Positions 23,012 through 32,769 of a DNA stretch of 64,000 nt are shown here, one piece after another; the first letter of the stretch is position 1; the number at the start of each line of letters is the position of its first letter. The notes under the pieces were generated by a model, which was not told the DNA's origin, did no database searches, and saw only the letters and a program-made list of their open reading frames with translations. The position numbers and the translations under genes were made by a program. Origin of the DNA: Closterium sp. NIES-65 (Eukaryota > Streptophyta > Zygnematophyceae > Desmidiales > Closteriaceae); NCBI GenBank assembly GCA_948144175.1, contig CANXME010000053.1:1488001-1552000 (forward strand), read 5' to 3'.

Positions 23012-23458
23012 CAGGGGTTTTTTTATCAGAGTAAATTACTCTGTTTCTCTGAAAAGCAGAGTAGTTTTTAGGGGGTCACTCTGACGTGTCTGGGTAATTT
23101 TTTTGGAAGATAAGTTTTCTCTGATTTGTCAGGGTTCTGATTTTAGCTACTCTGAGAGACCTGTGTATATTTGTGGCAAATGTATTTTTCTCTGTACAGG
23201 GTATAGGCATTTCGACCGAGGCCCCCCCCAATTGGTGGAAGATGGTAAGGCAAACTTTGTAAAAAAAATTGTCATCACGGTAGATAGTGAGCGTGTAGCA
23301 CAATGGTTACAGCTTTGGTAGGAGAATGTCAGGGTTCAATACTTGAGAGGTCATTCAGAGTATATTTTTCAGAAGTTAAGTTTTCTCTGATCAATTTCAG
23401 AGTTCCCTAGAAAACAGCTCTGGAAATTCGAGTAGTGAAAATCCAAAAAAAAAACACT
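23012..23458. mobile_element. 447-bp insertion with 9-bp target duplication
   Basis: GCACCTGGG lies on both sides (23003-23011 and 23459-23467), and removing one copy plus the insert restores the host frame across KGTW-VDFL. The interior is AT-rich, with repeated CTCTGA/TCAGAG motifs, a C-run, and a tRNA-like promoter segment at 23284-23350. The 9-bp duplication is typical of Mutator-like elements. An A-rich right end and the tRNA-like segment would instead suggest a SINE. Only weak terminal similarity (GGGGTTTTTTT against AGTGTTTTTTT, inverted) is visible. Confidence 0.65.
23284..23350 (+). other. tRNA-like (pol III promoter-like) segment
   Basis: An A-box-like TAGCACAATGGTTACAG is followed about 30 bp later by a B-box-like AGGGTTCAATACTTG. 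No complete cloverleaf is evident, so it is not called as a tRNA gene. A tRNA-derived SINE piece is the best guess. Confidence 0.4.
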
Positions 23459-23795
23459 GCACCTGGGTTGACTTCCTCGATTCACTCCAGCTGGAATTAC
23501 AAGGGCGAGCCAAACAACCACTAGGTTGCATATTGGAAAAGCATGGATTCTATTTTGAAGGAGGGCAGGAGTTCGACCTCTTCTGGCCGGTTGCAGCAAT
23601 GCTACAAGACATGCTTGATGTTGTTCAGATGAAGGTGGACAGTTCAGGGCACGTGCAAGTCTCACGAACTGGTGTTCCAACAGACAAACTGATCACAAGC
23701 TGGGAGACTCAAAACCCCATGTGGGATGGGGTACTGTATGTACAGTAGCACAGCACACGTTTTGATTGTAATGCCATAGTTTCTAAGCCAACATC

Positions 23796-24214
23796 TGTTG
23801 CGATCAGAAGTTGATCGTGACCTAGGATCTACTCAGGAAGACTCGCACGCAGAGAAGTGGTGTTGGTGGGCCCTTGACCTCAATAGCAGAGTGAATGTAA
23901 ATGCTTGAGATAATTAAGACGTGCATACATCGAGTTTATATAAGAGTACAGGGGAATACGAAAAGACCTAGACTAGTCATGTACTCTAAGGGGTACATTC
24001 CCTTATTCAAATACATCCCCAACTGTGCGGCGCGAACAGTTATGAATCTGTTCCCGCCGAAACCATCCTGTCTGCAGCTGCTCGATGCTGTCTGCTCCGA
24101 CGGTTCAGATGCGTTCCAACCGTCTGACGCTTCGCGTTCATTCGCGATACTGCGTGCTTCTCTTTGCTGCGGTGAGGAGTGCATAGTAATATTCAAGTAT
24201 TACTATTCGTAACA
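23796..24214 (-). repeat. Copia-4 3' LTR
   Basis: 419 bp. On the minus strand it begins TGTTACGAATAG after the purine tract GAAGGGGGG (24215-24223) and ends CGCAACA. Confidence 0.9.
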
Positions 24215-26283
24215 CCCCCCTTCACTCCTGGCCGCAACAACTTGACCTGGTTGACCACGCCACTGAGTTCGGAGCAGTGCTGATACTGCTGGCGTGGCAG
24301 TCGCTTCGTGAGGAAGTCTGCTGCCATGTCACCGGTCGGGCAGTAGGTCAAGTTGACCTTGCCCTTGTCCACTTCATCCTTCACGAAGAAGTACCGCAGC
24401 GCAATGTGCTTGGTGCGGTTGACGAAACCAGGTTTGTTCGCGATCCGAATCGCGCTCTGGTTGTTGCAGTGTGGGCGAAAGTTTGTTGAGGCCGGGATTT
24501 TTGCTTCCTGCAGCAGTTCCTGAAGGTAGAGACCTTCGCAAATAGCTGCTGTTGTTGCGATGAATTCAGCTTCCGCCGATGACAGGGCAACCAGCTCCTG
24601 TTTCTGAGAGTTCCAGGAGATGGGGCCGCTGGGCTCGAGGCGGAAGAGGAACCCTGTCCTGGACCGTCGATTGTCAGGGTCAGTGGCGTGATCGGCATCC
24701 ACGTAGCCGATGAGACTGAAGGATGTGGTTGGGATGGTGGAATAACTGAGTCCGACATTGGGCGTGTAGATGAAGAATTGAAGGGCTTGCTGAAGATCTG
24801 AAAGATTCTCAGCCGTTGGTTTGCGTGAGTACTGAGCCAACTGGCTCCCAATGTAGGAGAGGTCGGGCCTGCAGGTAACGGATGCGAAGAGAAGGCATCC
24901 CAATTGCTGCTGGTAAGTGTGAAGCCCAGCAGGGGACAGGGCTTTGCTGTCAGGCTTGTGGTTGGGTCCTGGAGTGCGGTAGGGAGTGGAAAGTGGTGTA
25001 GGCGCAATGTTGAAGCGCTTGCTAAGCTCCTCCGCATACTTCGCTGCTGAGAGATGAATGGCTTCCGGCGAGTAGGTGATGTTGAGTCTGAGAAACTGCT
25101 TCACGTCATGATTGCAGGTGATGTCGACGCGCCCTGCGAGGCTTCTCTCAAACTGCTCGAGCAGTTTGTTGCTTGAGCCTGTGTAGAGAAGGTCGTCGAC
25201 GTAGACCGTGAGGAGGATGTATTCGCCACGAAAATCGCAGCGATACATTCCAGGATCGTGAGGTAGCTGCTTGAACCCGATTTCAAGCAGTATATTGTGC
25301 AGATACTGCTGCCAGAGTCTCGGTGCCTGTTTGATCCCATAGAGGGACTTGCGTAGTTGACAGACACGTGGGTCTCCGTCGCCGTAAGTGTGTGGCTGTT
25401 CCACGTAGATCACGGCATCCACTAATGCGCACAGGAACGCATTCTTCACATCGATCTGCCATAGTGGTAGGTGTCGTGCGGCTGCGATGGCAAGGAGAAT
25501 TCTGACGGACGTGTGACGGCTGACTGGTGCAAATGTCTGGTCAAAGTCAATCCCGTGCCTTTGATCGTAGCCGTGTACCACCCAGCGTGCCTTGAATCGC
25601 TCAATCCTTCCGTCGGCTCCTGTCTTCACTCGGAAGACCCATTTGCCGGAGAGAATCCTTCTCCCCTTTACTGCTGTACGGTCGACGAGCACCCAGGTGT
25701 CGCGCGACTCGAGTGCCCGGATTTCCGCATCCATTGCTTCACGCCACTCCTTGCTGTGTGGTCCAGAAAGAGCTTCGCGAGGATTTCGGGGCTCGACGAC
25801 ACGTGGCGCCTTCGAAGTTGCGGTGTGAAGCCCGAGCACTTGCAGTCCTGAGATAGTGGTGTCGTGGCGACGTTGCAGGATGACTTCCTGTACGTCGTCG
25901 TCATCACTTTCTGGTTCAGGAGGCGCTGGTGGTGCTGTGCCTCTGCCGCTTCCGCCTGTTCCGCTTCCGCCTGCTGCGCCCATTCCTCCTCCCGAGGAAT
26001 CGTCATCGTCGTTGTTGCTGCGTCGTTCTTCCCACACGAACTCACCCTTCGTGTCCTGCTCCAAGATTGCTGCAGCGGCTTCGTCTTCGGGCGTTGCGTA
26101 GCTGTGCCCATCGTTAGCGTAGACGTGGTCCGCGTTCGTTTGTTCGTCGCGGCGGAACTGGCCGAGGAAGAGGCGCTCGTAGAAGATGACGTCGCGAGCG
26201 TGGGCAATTTTCTGACTGAGGAGGTCCAGCACGATCCAGGCCTTGTACTCATGGCTGATGCCACGTCGTTCAGGTGGCGCCAA
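24193..26283 (-). CDS. Copia-4 reverse transcriptase-RNase H frame
   Basis: This 696-codon open frame covers the 3' half of a Ty1/copia polyprotein. It starts in the integrase tail (WIVLDLL, HARDVIFYERLF), passes a Ser/Gly/Asp-rich linker, then RT with the conserved GKWVFRVKTGADG, WQIDVKNAFL, YGIKQAPRLWQQYL and VYVDDLLYTG. RNase H follows with LIGYVDADHA, SSAEAEF and HCNNQSAI, where the usual acidic residue before NNQS is replaced by Cys-Asn context. It ends inside the LTR at 24193. It remains open although the element has lost its protease and integrase core, so it can act only with help, if at all. The first Met at 26283 is where the deletion joins the frame and is unlikely to be a natural start. 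Confidence 0.85.
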   Translation of the reverse strand: MAPPERRGISHEYKAWIVLDLLSQKIAHARDVIFYERLFLGQFRRDEQTNADHVYANDGHSYATPEDEAAAAILEQDTKGEFVWEERRSNNDDDDSSGGGMGAAGGSGTGGSGRGTAPPAPPEPESDDDDVQEVILQRRHDTTISGLQVLGLHTATSKAPRVVEPRNPREALSGPHSKEWREAMDAEIRALESRDTWVLVDRTAVKGRRILSGKWVFRVKTGADGRIERFKARWVVHGYDQRHGIDFDQTFAPVSRHTSVRILLAIAAARHLPLWQIDVKNAFLCALVDAVIYVEQPHTYGDGDPRVCQLRKSLYGIKQAPRLWQQYLHNILLEIGFKQLPHDPGMYRCDFRGEYILLTVYVDDLLYTGSSNKLLEQFERSLAGRVDITCNHDVKQFLRLNITYSPEAIHLSAAKYAEELSKRFNIAPTPLSTPYRTPGPNHKPDSKALSPAGLHTYQQQLGCLLFASVTCRPDLSYIGSQLAQYSRKPTAENLSDLQQALQFFIYTPNVGLSYSTIPTTSFSLIGYVDADHATDPDNRRSRTGFLFRLEPSGPISWNSQKQELVALSSAEAEFIATTAAICEGLYLQELLQEAKIPASTNFRPHCNNQSAIRIANKPGFVNRTKHIALRYFFVKDEVDKGKVNLTYCPTGDMAADFLTKRLPRQQYQHCSELSGVVNQVKLLRPGVKGGVTNSNT

Positions 26284-26289
26284 GCGTCG

Positions 26290-26864
26290 AGGGCTGGGGC
26301 GGTCGATGTCTTGTATGAACGGATGTTCAGCTGTTCCGCCGGCGACATGTTACGCAAAAGAATCCTGTACGCCATCAGGGACTCGTTATAATAGTGAGTC
26401 ATTGCGTCGTCGGTATCTTCAGCAGGTCCCGAGTAGCTCCCGTCGAAGTAATGATAAATCTGCGCGTTTTGCAGCAGCAGTTCTAACTCGAAGCTCCAGG
26501 TGTAAAAGTCCCTGCCGTCAAAGCACACACTTGTCTCTATTTTTTATATGCTCAAAAACCTTGATTGCGCGGAGAGAATTGCTTCATCGCTGGGACAGGG
26601 AGTCTTGGGGGTTGAGCCGTTCGTATCTAGGGAGAAGCCTTGCGGGGCGGAGTTGTGGCCGTTTGGGGCCGGTTGAGTGGGTTGGGAGGAAGTTCCCGCA
26701 TCGCCATTCCGCAATGTTTGGAGCCCTTGCTCCAGGCTCGTGAGTCGCTGAAGCAGTTGTGCGAGGACGGCGGAGGGAATCGTCGTCGTTTCCTCGTTTG
26801 TCGCAGCCGGGTTGGGCTGCGCTTCAGCCGTCAGATTCGTCTGACCTCCAGATCCTCCGGCCAT
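26290..26864 (-). pseudogene. Copia-4 gag remnant
   Basis: A Met at 26864 (MAGGSGGQTNL) starts a gag-like frame about 80 bp after the primer site. A TAA near 26545 breaks it just before VCFDGRDFYTWSFELELLL, which matches the gag core of the intact element at 49708 (FDGKDFFTWSFEFELMM). The frame runs to ALDAWRHLNDVASAMS and is then lost at the deletion. Confidence 0.8.
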
Positions 26865-26945
26865 TCTTACACGTGATCGTGTGCCGGACGCCACTTTCCG
26901 AATGTCGCAGAATTCGGAGATGGCGGTGCGAAGGATTCCTGAGTC

Positions 26946-26957
26946 GCTCTCATACCA
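26946..26957 (-). other. Copia-4 primer binding site
   Basis: On the minus strand TGGTATGAGAGC follows the LTR end CAACA directly. It differs from the usual initiator-Met site at one base. Confidence 0.8.
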
Positions 26958-27047
26958 TGTTGCGATCACAAGTTGATCGTGACCTAGGATCTACTCAGGA
27001 AGGTTCGCACGCAGAGAAGTGGTGTTGGTGGGCCCTTGACCTCAATA
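26958..27047 (-). repeat. Copia-4 5' LTR, piece 1
   Basis: It matches 23796-23885 of the other LTR. It stops at the TA target of the pogo insertion and resumes at 30610. Confidence 0.9.
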
Positions 27048-27308
27048 CCGTCATTGCCCGGATATAAGACATATATGTCTTATCTCGTACACGGGCAAAG
27101 CTTGAGTTATCTTGTAAACGGGATGGTTTAGGGTGTCTTATAAGTCTTATAAATGGAAAAAATTTTAAGTTGACTGTAACACTTGCAAAGTGTGTAGAAA
27201 CCACCCAAAGACCAATTTCATTTAAACAGGCCGACCTCGGTGGTGATGCATGCAGCGCCCACACTTTCCACGTGAGGGAGCTGCCACCGCTGGAAACATT
27301 CCTCTGTG

Positions 27309-27334
27309 CTGGCAGCATCTAATGATGCTGCCAG
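27309..27334 (+). repeat. Hairpin 1 in the pogo leader
   Basis: The arms CTGGCAGCATC and GATGCTGCCAG pair perfectly over 11 bp around a 4-base loop. CTGCCAGC-type motifs recur up to 27400. Confidence 0.8.
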
Positions 27335-27408
27335 CGTCGTTTTGCTGCCAGGAGCGCATGGATGCTTCCATAACGCTGCTGGCAGCACGTTGGCAGCGTG
27401 AGGGCTGT

Positions 27409-27435
27409 CCTCTACGAGGAGATGCCTCGTAGAGG
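27409..27435 (+). repeat. Hairpin 2 in the pogo leader
   Basis: CCTCTACGAGG and CCTCGTAGAGG form an 11-bp perfect stem with a 5-base loop, about 220 bp before the likely start codon. Confidence 0.85.
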
Positions 27436-27658
27436 AGCGGCTCGGCACCTGTGGATGGGGCACTCTGGCTGGGGGGGGTAGTCGGGCTCTCACTTCATTT
27501 CGTGCTCAAGGAGGTTGAATACTCGTCTCAACCTTGCTCTCGGCAGCTCTCTAACCATGCGCAGCAAAGTACCTGTAGGCAAGTCCTCACCTCGTCCTCA
27601 CGTGCAGGTTAATAACTACGGGCGAATTAGCTCGCTCGGCGATGACATCCGTGTAGCC

Positions 27659-30363
27659 ATGGCGAAGAACGCGAGCAAGGCGGCAAGTCCTACCGCCGCC
27701 TCCGGTGCGAGCTGTGACGGGGACGACGGAGACGAAGCGAACGGCGACGACGCCGAGGAGGATTGGCCGGAGAACGGCCACGACGACAGCGCTTCAGGCG
27801 ACGATGTAGGTCCTGCTGACATCGAGGAGGACGACTGGTGGAATCGGCCGGTCGGGAGCGACGACGAGGTGGAAGAGTGGCATGCTGGTGATTCCGACAA
27901 CGACGGAGGTAAAGATGCGCATGGTAACAACGCGGAGGCAGCGGCGGATGCACAGGAAGCGGCGGTGGATGCGAATGAGGAGGCTGACGACGAGGCGGGG
28001 GCGGAACTTGAGACATTTGCGCCTGCGGATGCGGCCGCAGTTGCGGATGCGGAAGGCGAGGAAGGCGGCGACGACGACCCATGGAGCTTTGGGACCGACG
28101 ACGACGTCCCGCTACTGAAGCGGAGGCTGCGCCATCGCCTACAGTCCAAGTCAAAGCGGGCCCGCGTGGTGCTCTCTGACGACGACGGTCCGGGGGAGGA
28201 GCGTCGCCCGATACTCACCGCTGCGGAGAAGGGGAAAGCCAAGGTCGCGGAAGCCCCTGCTAAGGCCCCAGCTAAAGCCCCTGCTCGTCGCCGCACAAGC
28301 AACAAGAAGCTGACATCCGACGGAGACCCGGGATCCAGCAAGGGTGCGGCTAAGAAGAAGGCGAAGAAGGCGCCGACTCCTGACGACATCGCCGTGAACG
28401 AGCCGCTGGGCAGCGACGATGAGTACGCGGCGGCGGTGGGCCCGATTCCCACGTTCCCTGAGAAGGTTACGCCGAGAGACCCCACCCTCCATAATCCCAA
28501 CACCCGCCCACCTTCCCCTCGCAGCAAAGACACTACGAAGAAGCGCCGCAGTTGGACCGTGCGTGAGAAGCTTAAGTGGGCGCGCCGCTATCAGGAGCTC
28601 GGCTCCTTGAAGAAGACAAGCGTGGAGTCAACCGCGTCCATCGCCTGCATCAGACGCTGATGTGCGGAGGCGGAAGCGGGCGTCTACAAGGGCGCAGCCA
28701 ACTGCCGCAAGCGGGTGCACGGGGGGGGGCGCCACTCACACTACCCCGACAAAGAGGAAGCGTTGTACCGCTACATCTGCCTTCAGCGCGCTAACGGGGT
28801 GGCCATCTCGGTGAAGGACACACAGAAGTGGAGCCGCGAGTGGATGAAGAAGCATTACCCCGACAAGAACTGGAACGCGAGCTCTCACTAGAGCCAGCGT
28901 TTCCGTGACCGCTGGAACCTGGTGATGCGGGTGAAGACCAAGGTCGGCCAACGTCTGTCGGCAGGTGCGTGTTGAAGGATTTCGTCTGGCGCTCTATTGA
29001 ATGCATGTACCTCACCCAGTGTCTAACCATCCCGTGCTTCCGTTGCGCTTGTCCCGTTTGCAGAGTGCGCGAAGGACTGCGAGTCCTTCTGGAAGTTTGT
29101 GCGCATCAACAGGGCGCGGCACAAAATCGACCTGGCCCGCATCATCAACGCGGACCAGACTCCACTATTCGTGGAGATGCCAACCGAACTTATGATCGAG
29201 CACCGTGGCGCACGCTCGGTCCCAATCCGCACTGCAGGCTACCAGAAGACACGCTTGACGGTGATGCTCGCGTGCACTGCATCCGGGGAGAAGCTGCGGC
29301 CGTGGGTGTGGTTCAAGATGAAGAACGTCCCCAACTGTGAGATTCCGGAAGGTAAGCGAGCGTGAATTCAACCGTGCGACTGCTTGATGAGCGTGCCCCA
29401 CTGTGCTGATGCCCGTCTGTCCCTTGTGTGCCTGGCAGGAATCGTGGTCCAAGCATAGGACAACGGGTGGATGGACGAGACCGCTGTGCAGACCTGGCTG
29501 TCCAAGGAGGTGTTGCCCCATCTGAACCCCCAGCGCGGCCAGAACGCAAGGCGGCCGATGCTGGTGTTGGATTCCTACCGCGGTCACATCACCCAGACCA
29601 TGCTTCAGTCGTACCGCACGCACAGCATCACCCTTGCAGTCATCCCAGCGGGTTGTACGAGCCAGATTCAACCCCTGGACGTCTCCATCAACCGGTGCTT
29701 CAAGGCTGCTATGCGAGCGCACTACGCCAGGTGGTTCATGCGTGAAGGGATTCACCTGAAGACGAAGAAGGGTGAGTTGGTCCTTCATTTACGGTTTTAT
29801 TCATGTTCTGTTTCGTGTCCTTGTCTTAAACATGCTCCTTCATATCCGTGTCTCTTACATCTCGCTGCCCCGTCCTCTGTCCCACCCGTAGGGAACCTGC
29901 GGAGGCCTCCGCACCCCGTGGTGCTGCAGTGGATCGCGGAGGCTTGGGATCAAGTCCCCAAGCAGATCATCATCGACCCGTTCCGCCACTGTGAGATCTC
30001 GAGCAAGCTGGACGGAACAGAGAACCACCTGGTGATGTCTCACCTACGCGCCAGGAGCACCACCGATGTCTCCGCGGACATGCCTCTCGGGGGGACCACA
30101 GGTGACAACACGCGCCTGCTCGGTCGGGCTCTAGAGGAGGAGGAGGAGGAGGAGGCGATGCAGGCGGAGGGCGTGCGGGAGGTGGCCGTGGCAACCGGCC
30201 TGGAGGTGTTGTACCAGGAGACCCCCAACTACCGCGGAGCGGCGGCCGAGGCTGACCGCATGATCGAGCCTAGGGAGACGGCTAGGCATGCCTGGCGAGT
30301 GCCAGACCTGGGTGTAGAGCCTGATGTTAGTGCAGGTGAGGAGGCGGTGACTGAGGGGGGTTA
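27659..30363 (+). pseudogene. Pogo-like transposase gene with introns and TAG interruptions
   Basis: The likely start at 27659 (MAKNASKA) opens a long acidic, Ala-rich N-terminus and a basic patch (KKKAKKAP). It then reaches a helix-turn-helix-like start (WTVREKLKWARRYQELGS) near 28560, where the frame is lost around 28620-28680. It resumes with YPDKEEALYRYICLQ and a CENP-B-like FRDRWNLVMRVK. Introns fit at 28965-29063, 29352-29438 and 29772-29891 (GT-AG). The catalytic segment reads IINADQTPLF, then MLVLDSYRGH and VIPAGCTSQIQPLDV, as in DDE_1 transposases. Two in-frame TAGs (about 28890 and 29456) occupy places where Trp is plausible. The third intron is 120 bp with no stop, so its retention would add 40 residues. 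A sound relative elsewhere would be needed to move this copy. Confidence 0.75.
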
Positions 30364-30609
30364 GGTAGAAGTAGAGATTTATGACTGTATGCATGTACCC
30401 CCCTAAAGTAGGAAAGCTAGCTAAGAAGACACCCCCTGTTTATAAGAAAACCCCTAAACCCTGGTTCTGATTATAAGACATATATGTCTTAGCTCGTACA
30501 CACAAATAGGTGTCGTATAAAAAGGCTAGCTTGTTTATAAGAGACACCCGTATAGTAGACAACCCCTGTCTACTATTCAACACTGTCTTATATCCGGGCG
30601 ATGACGGTA

Positions 30610-30931
30610 GCAGAGTGAATGTAAATGCTTGAGATAATTAAGACGTGCATACATCGAGTTTATAGTACAGGGGAATACAAAGACCTAGACGAGCCATGTA
30701 CTCTAAGGGGTACATTCCCTTATTCAAATACATCCCCAACTGTGCGGCGCGAACAGTTACCAAACTGTTCCCGCCGAAACCATCCTGTCTGCAGCTGTCC
30801 GATGGTGTCTGCTCCGACGGTTCAGATGCGTTCCAACCGTCTGACGCTTCGCTTTCATTCGCGATACTGCGCGCTTCTCTTTGCTGCGGTGAGGAGTGCA
30901 CAGTAATATTCAAGTATTACTATTCGTAACA
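30610..30931 (-). repeat. Copia-4 5' LTR, piece 2
   Basis: It continues the LTR after the pogo insert, from GCAGAGTGAATG to ATTCGTAACA. It is followed by the target duplication ACATC. Confidence 0.9.
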
Positions 30932-30936
30932 ACATC

Positions 30937-31440
30937 GCTGTCATACCAGAACCGTATTAGATGAAGGAAGAGACGTTTCAATTCAAACATGGCACCCAGG
31001 CCCTCAGATTCACTTTAAGGGACGTTGATGCATCAGGGTCCCTGTGAACAAAACCCTGATTTTCAGTGTTCCTAAAAAAAAACCCTGAATTTTCAGGGTT
31101 CCTAAAAATCAAAGCCTGAATTTTCAAGCAAATGAAAACCATGTGTACTAGTATAGGCTTGACAAATCATGTCAGTTGAAGGGTTCGAACCAGGCCCTCA
31201 CCTGTCGGTAGAAAATCACTAACCACTGAGACAGTTAAACCTCTAAACCGTCAATCTCTTACGTATTCGTACGTTAAAAATCTGAAAATGTTGGTTGAGA
31301 GGAAGGATTCGGAATGTGCATTCAGTGTACACTTCGATAAAAGACTGAAAAATCAGTGTCAACTATGAAATAAAGGCTGAAAAATCAGTGTCACAAAATT
31401 CTCAACACTGAAAAATCAGTGTAGGTACCAAAAAATCCCT
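30937..31440. other. Palindrome-rich intergenic DNA
   Basis: No coding sequence. Short inverted units recur: CCCTGAATTTTCAGGG near 31086, and CTGAAAAATCAG three times between 31344 and 31420. Their style resembles the insertion at 23012-23458. Confidence 0.6.
31176..31240 (-). other. tRNA-like (pol III promoter-like) segment
   Basis: On the minus strand TGTCTCAGTGGTTAGTG (A-box-like) is followed about 30 bp on by CCTGGTTCGAACCC (a near-perfect B box). No full acceptor stem is visible, so a tRNA-derived SINE or tRNA relic is more likely than a tRNA gene. Confidence 0.55.
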
Positions 31441-31854
31441 GAAAATCAGGAATTTCAGGTCATCTACCCAGACGTCAAAGTCAATGGCTCGACCCTCGGC
31501 GTCAAAAGCGAGGACACTAGGGGTAGCCATGACAATAGTAGACTAGCAGCAGGTTGTAGAGCAGGGGCAGTGCAGTGACAGAGGCGCTGCGCTCACCAGA
31601 CAGGGCGGTTCGGGCAGCTCGGGCGGCTCGGCAGCAACTGCGGCTCGGCGGCACCCGCGGCTCGGCTCCTCAGCTGCTCAGGCGGCGCGGGCGGCTCGGG
31701 CGGCTCGGGCGGCTCGGGCGGCTCGGGCGGCTCGGGTGGCTCGGGCGGCTTGGGCGGCTCAGGCAGCTCGGGTGGCTCGGGCGGCTCGGGCGGCTCGGGC
31801 GGAACGGGCGGCTCGGGCTGCTGAGCGGCGCCGGCGGCTCGGCTGCGTAGGCGG

Positions 31855-32375
31855 TTCGGGCGGGGCCGTAGGTAGGGCGACGGGGCCGTGTCGAAGGTAG
31901 GGCGACGGGGCCGGTGCGCATGTAGGGCGACGGGGCCGGGGCCGGGGCGCAGGTAGGGCGACGGGGCCGGGTCGAAGGTAGGGCGACGGGGCCGGGGCCG
32001 GGCCGTAGGTAGGGTGACGGGGCCGGGGCCGGGGCCGGGCCGTAGGTAGGGCGACGGGGCCGGGTCGAAGGTAGGGCGACGGGGCCGGGCCGTAGGCAGG
32101 GCGACGGGGCCGGGGCCGGGCCGTAGGTAGGGCGACGGGGCCGGGTCGACGGTAGGGCGACGGGGTCGGTGCGCAGGTAGGGCGACGGGGCCGGGGTCGC
32201 AGGTAGGGCGACGGGGCCGGGGCGCAGGTAGGGCGACGGGGCCGGGTCGCAGGTAGGGCGACGGGGCCGAGGCGCAGGTAGGGCGACGGGGCCGGGGCGC
32301 AGGTAGGGCGACGGGGCCGAGGTGCAGGTAGGGCGACGGGGCTGGGGTCGTAGGTAGGGCGACGGGGTCGCTAGG
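31855..32375 (-). repeat. GC-rich minisatellite in the Copia leader
   Basis: About 20 copies of a variable 20-30-bp unit built on GTAGGGCGACGGGGCCGGG. The minus-strand form contains GGCCCCGTCGCC, the same core as the 21-bp array at 61240-61670. A separate 9-bp GGCTCGGGC array precedes it at about 31680-31815. Confidence 0.85.
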
Positions 32376-32544
32376 GCGACGAATCAGGGGCCGCTAAGGC
32401 AACGCGACTTGGCCGCTAGGGCGACTCGACGAAGTCAGAGAAGGGAGCGCGACTCGGGCAGAGCGCGCTCCGGGCAGGAAAAAAAAAACTTTCGACTTGG
32501 TGGGCCCTAGGCACAGTTCCCATGAGGGAACCTGCTTGATACCA

Positions 32545-32667
32545 TGTGAGAGTTGAAACGAGAATGAGTGCACTAAGGAATAGAATGTGGTACAAATATG
32601 CAACCCTAGAAATGTGTACCCCATATAGGCTACCCCACTACAGCCTACAGAACATTATGATTTGACA
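32545..32667 (-). repeat. LTR of the minus-strand Copia fragment
   Basis: 123 bp with TG and CA ends. It shares the GTAGGCTGTAGTGGGGTAGCC and GGGGTAC motifs of the other LTRs in this family. Confidence 0.8.
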
Positions 32668-32769
32668 TAGGTACATTCTAGTAACACTTGGGCTACCTGC
32701 CTTGTATCGTACCTGTATATAGCCATGTAGTTGTACCCAGGATGAAGAATATATTTTCAGAACTCGCTC

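Larger units (their letters stand above)
15740..23748 (+). pseudogene. NYN-LOTUS (MARF1/limkain-b1-like) gene, disrupted
   Basis: NYN domains are PIN-like RNases, and LOTUS (OST-HTH) domains bind RNA. Together they form MARF1-type RNA-control proteins, acting in the cytoplasm in known cases. A start at 15740 (MALVLSRKPINF) leads into the NYN signature FWDIENCAIPHGC with its acidic residue at about 15845. After a frameshift come DVVRRLKAVFF and, after a second shift near a T8 run, VSRFAAYGKQ and VPSGKESADKAI. A GT-AG intron at 16144-16228 joins to VLITADSGFVPLVSSL. A TAA at 16380 interrupts the frame. The LOTUS segment begins near 16620 (VLGACGELSINLFHILF), stops at LAN at 16739, and resumes at 22762 with YGLKSLKDLGDVLPNVVQL, across a 6-kb insertion. 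A second insertion at 23012-23458 splits the codons for KGTW and VDFLDSL. The end is a TAG at 23746. It is probably dead, though sequencing indels could explain the frameshifts. The family call rests on motifs read by eye. Confidence 0.65.
27048..30607 (+). mobile_element. Pogo/Tigger-like DNA transposon
   Basis: 3560 bp inserted at TA (27046-27047 and 30608-30609). Comparison with the unbroken LTR (CCTCAATAGCAGAG at about 23880) shows a clean TA duplication. The terminal inverted repeats are about 24 bp with one mismatch, starting CCGTCATTGCCCGG on the left and CCGTCATCGCCCGG on the right. A subterminal motif with the palindrome GACATATATGTC, followed by CTCGTACAC, occurs near both ends in direct orientation (27062 and 30472). 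TA duplication plus a DDE_1-type transposase places it in the Tc1/mariner-pogo group. Confidence 0.93.
23796..30931 (-). mobile_element. Copia-4, internally deleted, carrying a nested pogo element
   Basis: The target duplication ACATC is at 23791-23795 and 30932-30936. The LTRs are 23796-24214 (3' LTR on the minus strand) and 26958-27047 plus 30610-30931 (5' LTR, split by the nested transposon). Without the pogo insert the element is about 3.57 kb. The middle, from late gag through protease and integrase, is missing: gag stops at about 26283 and joins integrase C-terminal/RT sequence. Confidence 0.92.
31440..32667 (-). mobile_element. 5' end fragment of a Copia element
   Basis: Minus strand: an LTR at 32545-32667 (TGTCAAATCATAATG to CAACTCTCACA), primer site TGGTATCAAGCAG at 32532-32544, a GC-rich repetitive leader, and the first codons of gag. 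These start at 31530 with MATPSVLAFDAEG, homologous to MVTLSVLTFDSEG of the element at 34201-39896. Homology ends near 31440, so only the 5' end remains. Confidence 0.8.

Noticed and set aside
31176-31240. Functional tRNA gene
   Set aside because: Good A and B box-like motifs, but no complete acceptor and anticodon stems could be drawn.
31575-31921. Open frames with RLGRLG or RPSRPS repeats
   Set aside because: They arise from a 9-bp GGCTCGGGC array in a retrotransposon leader.
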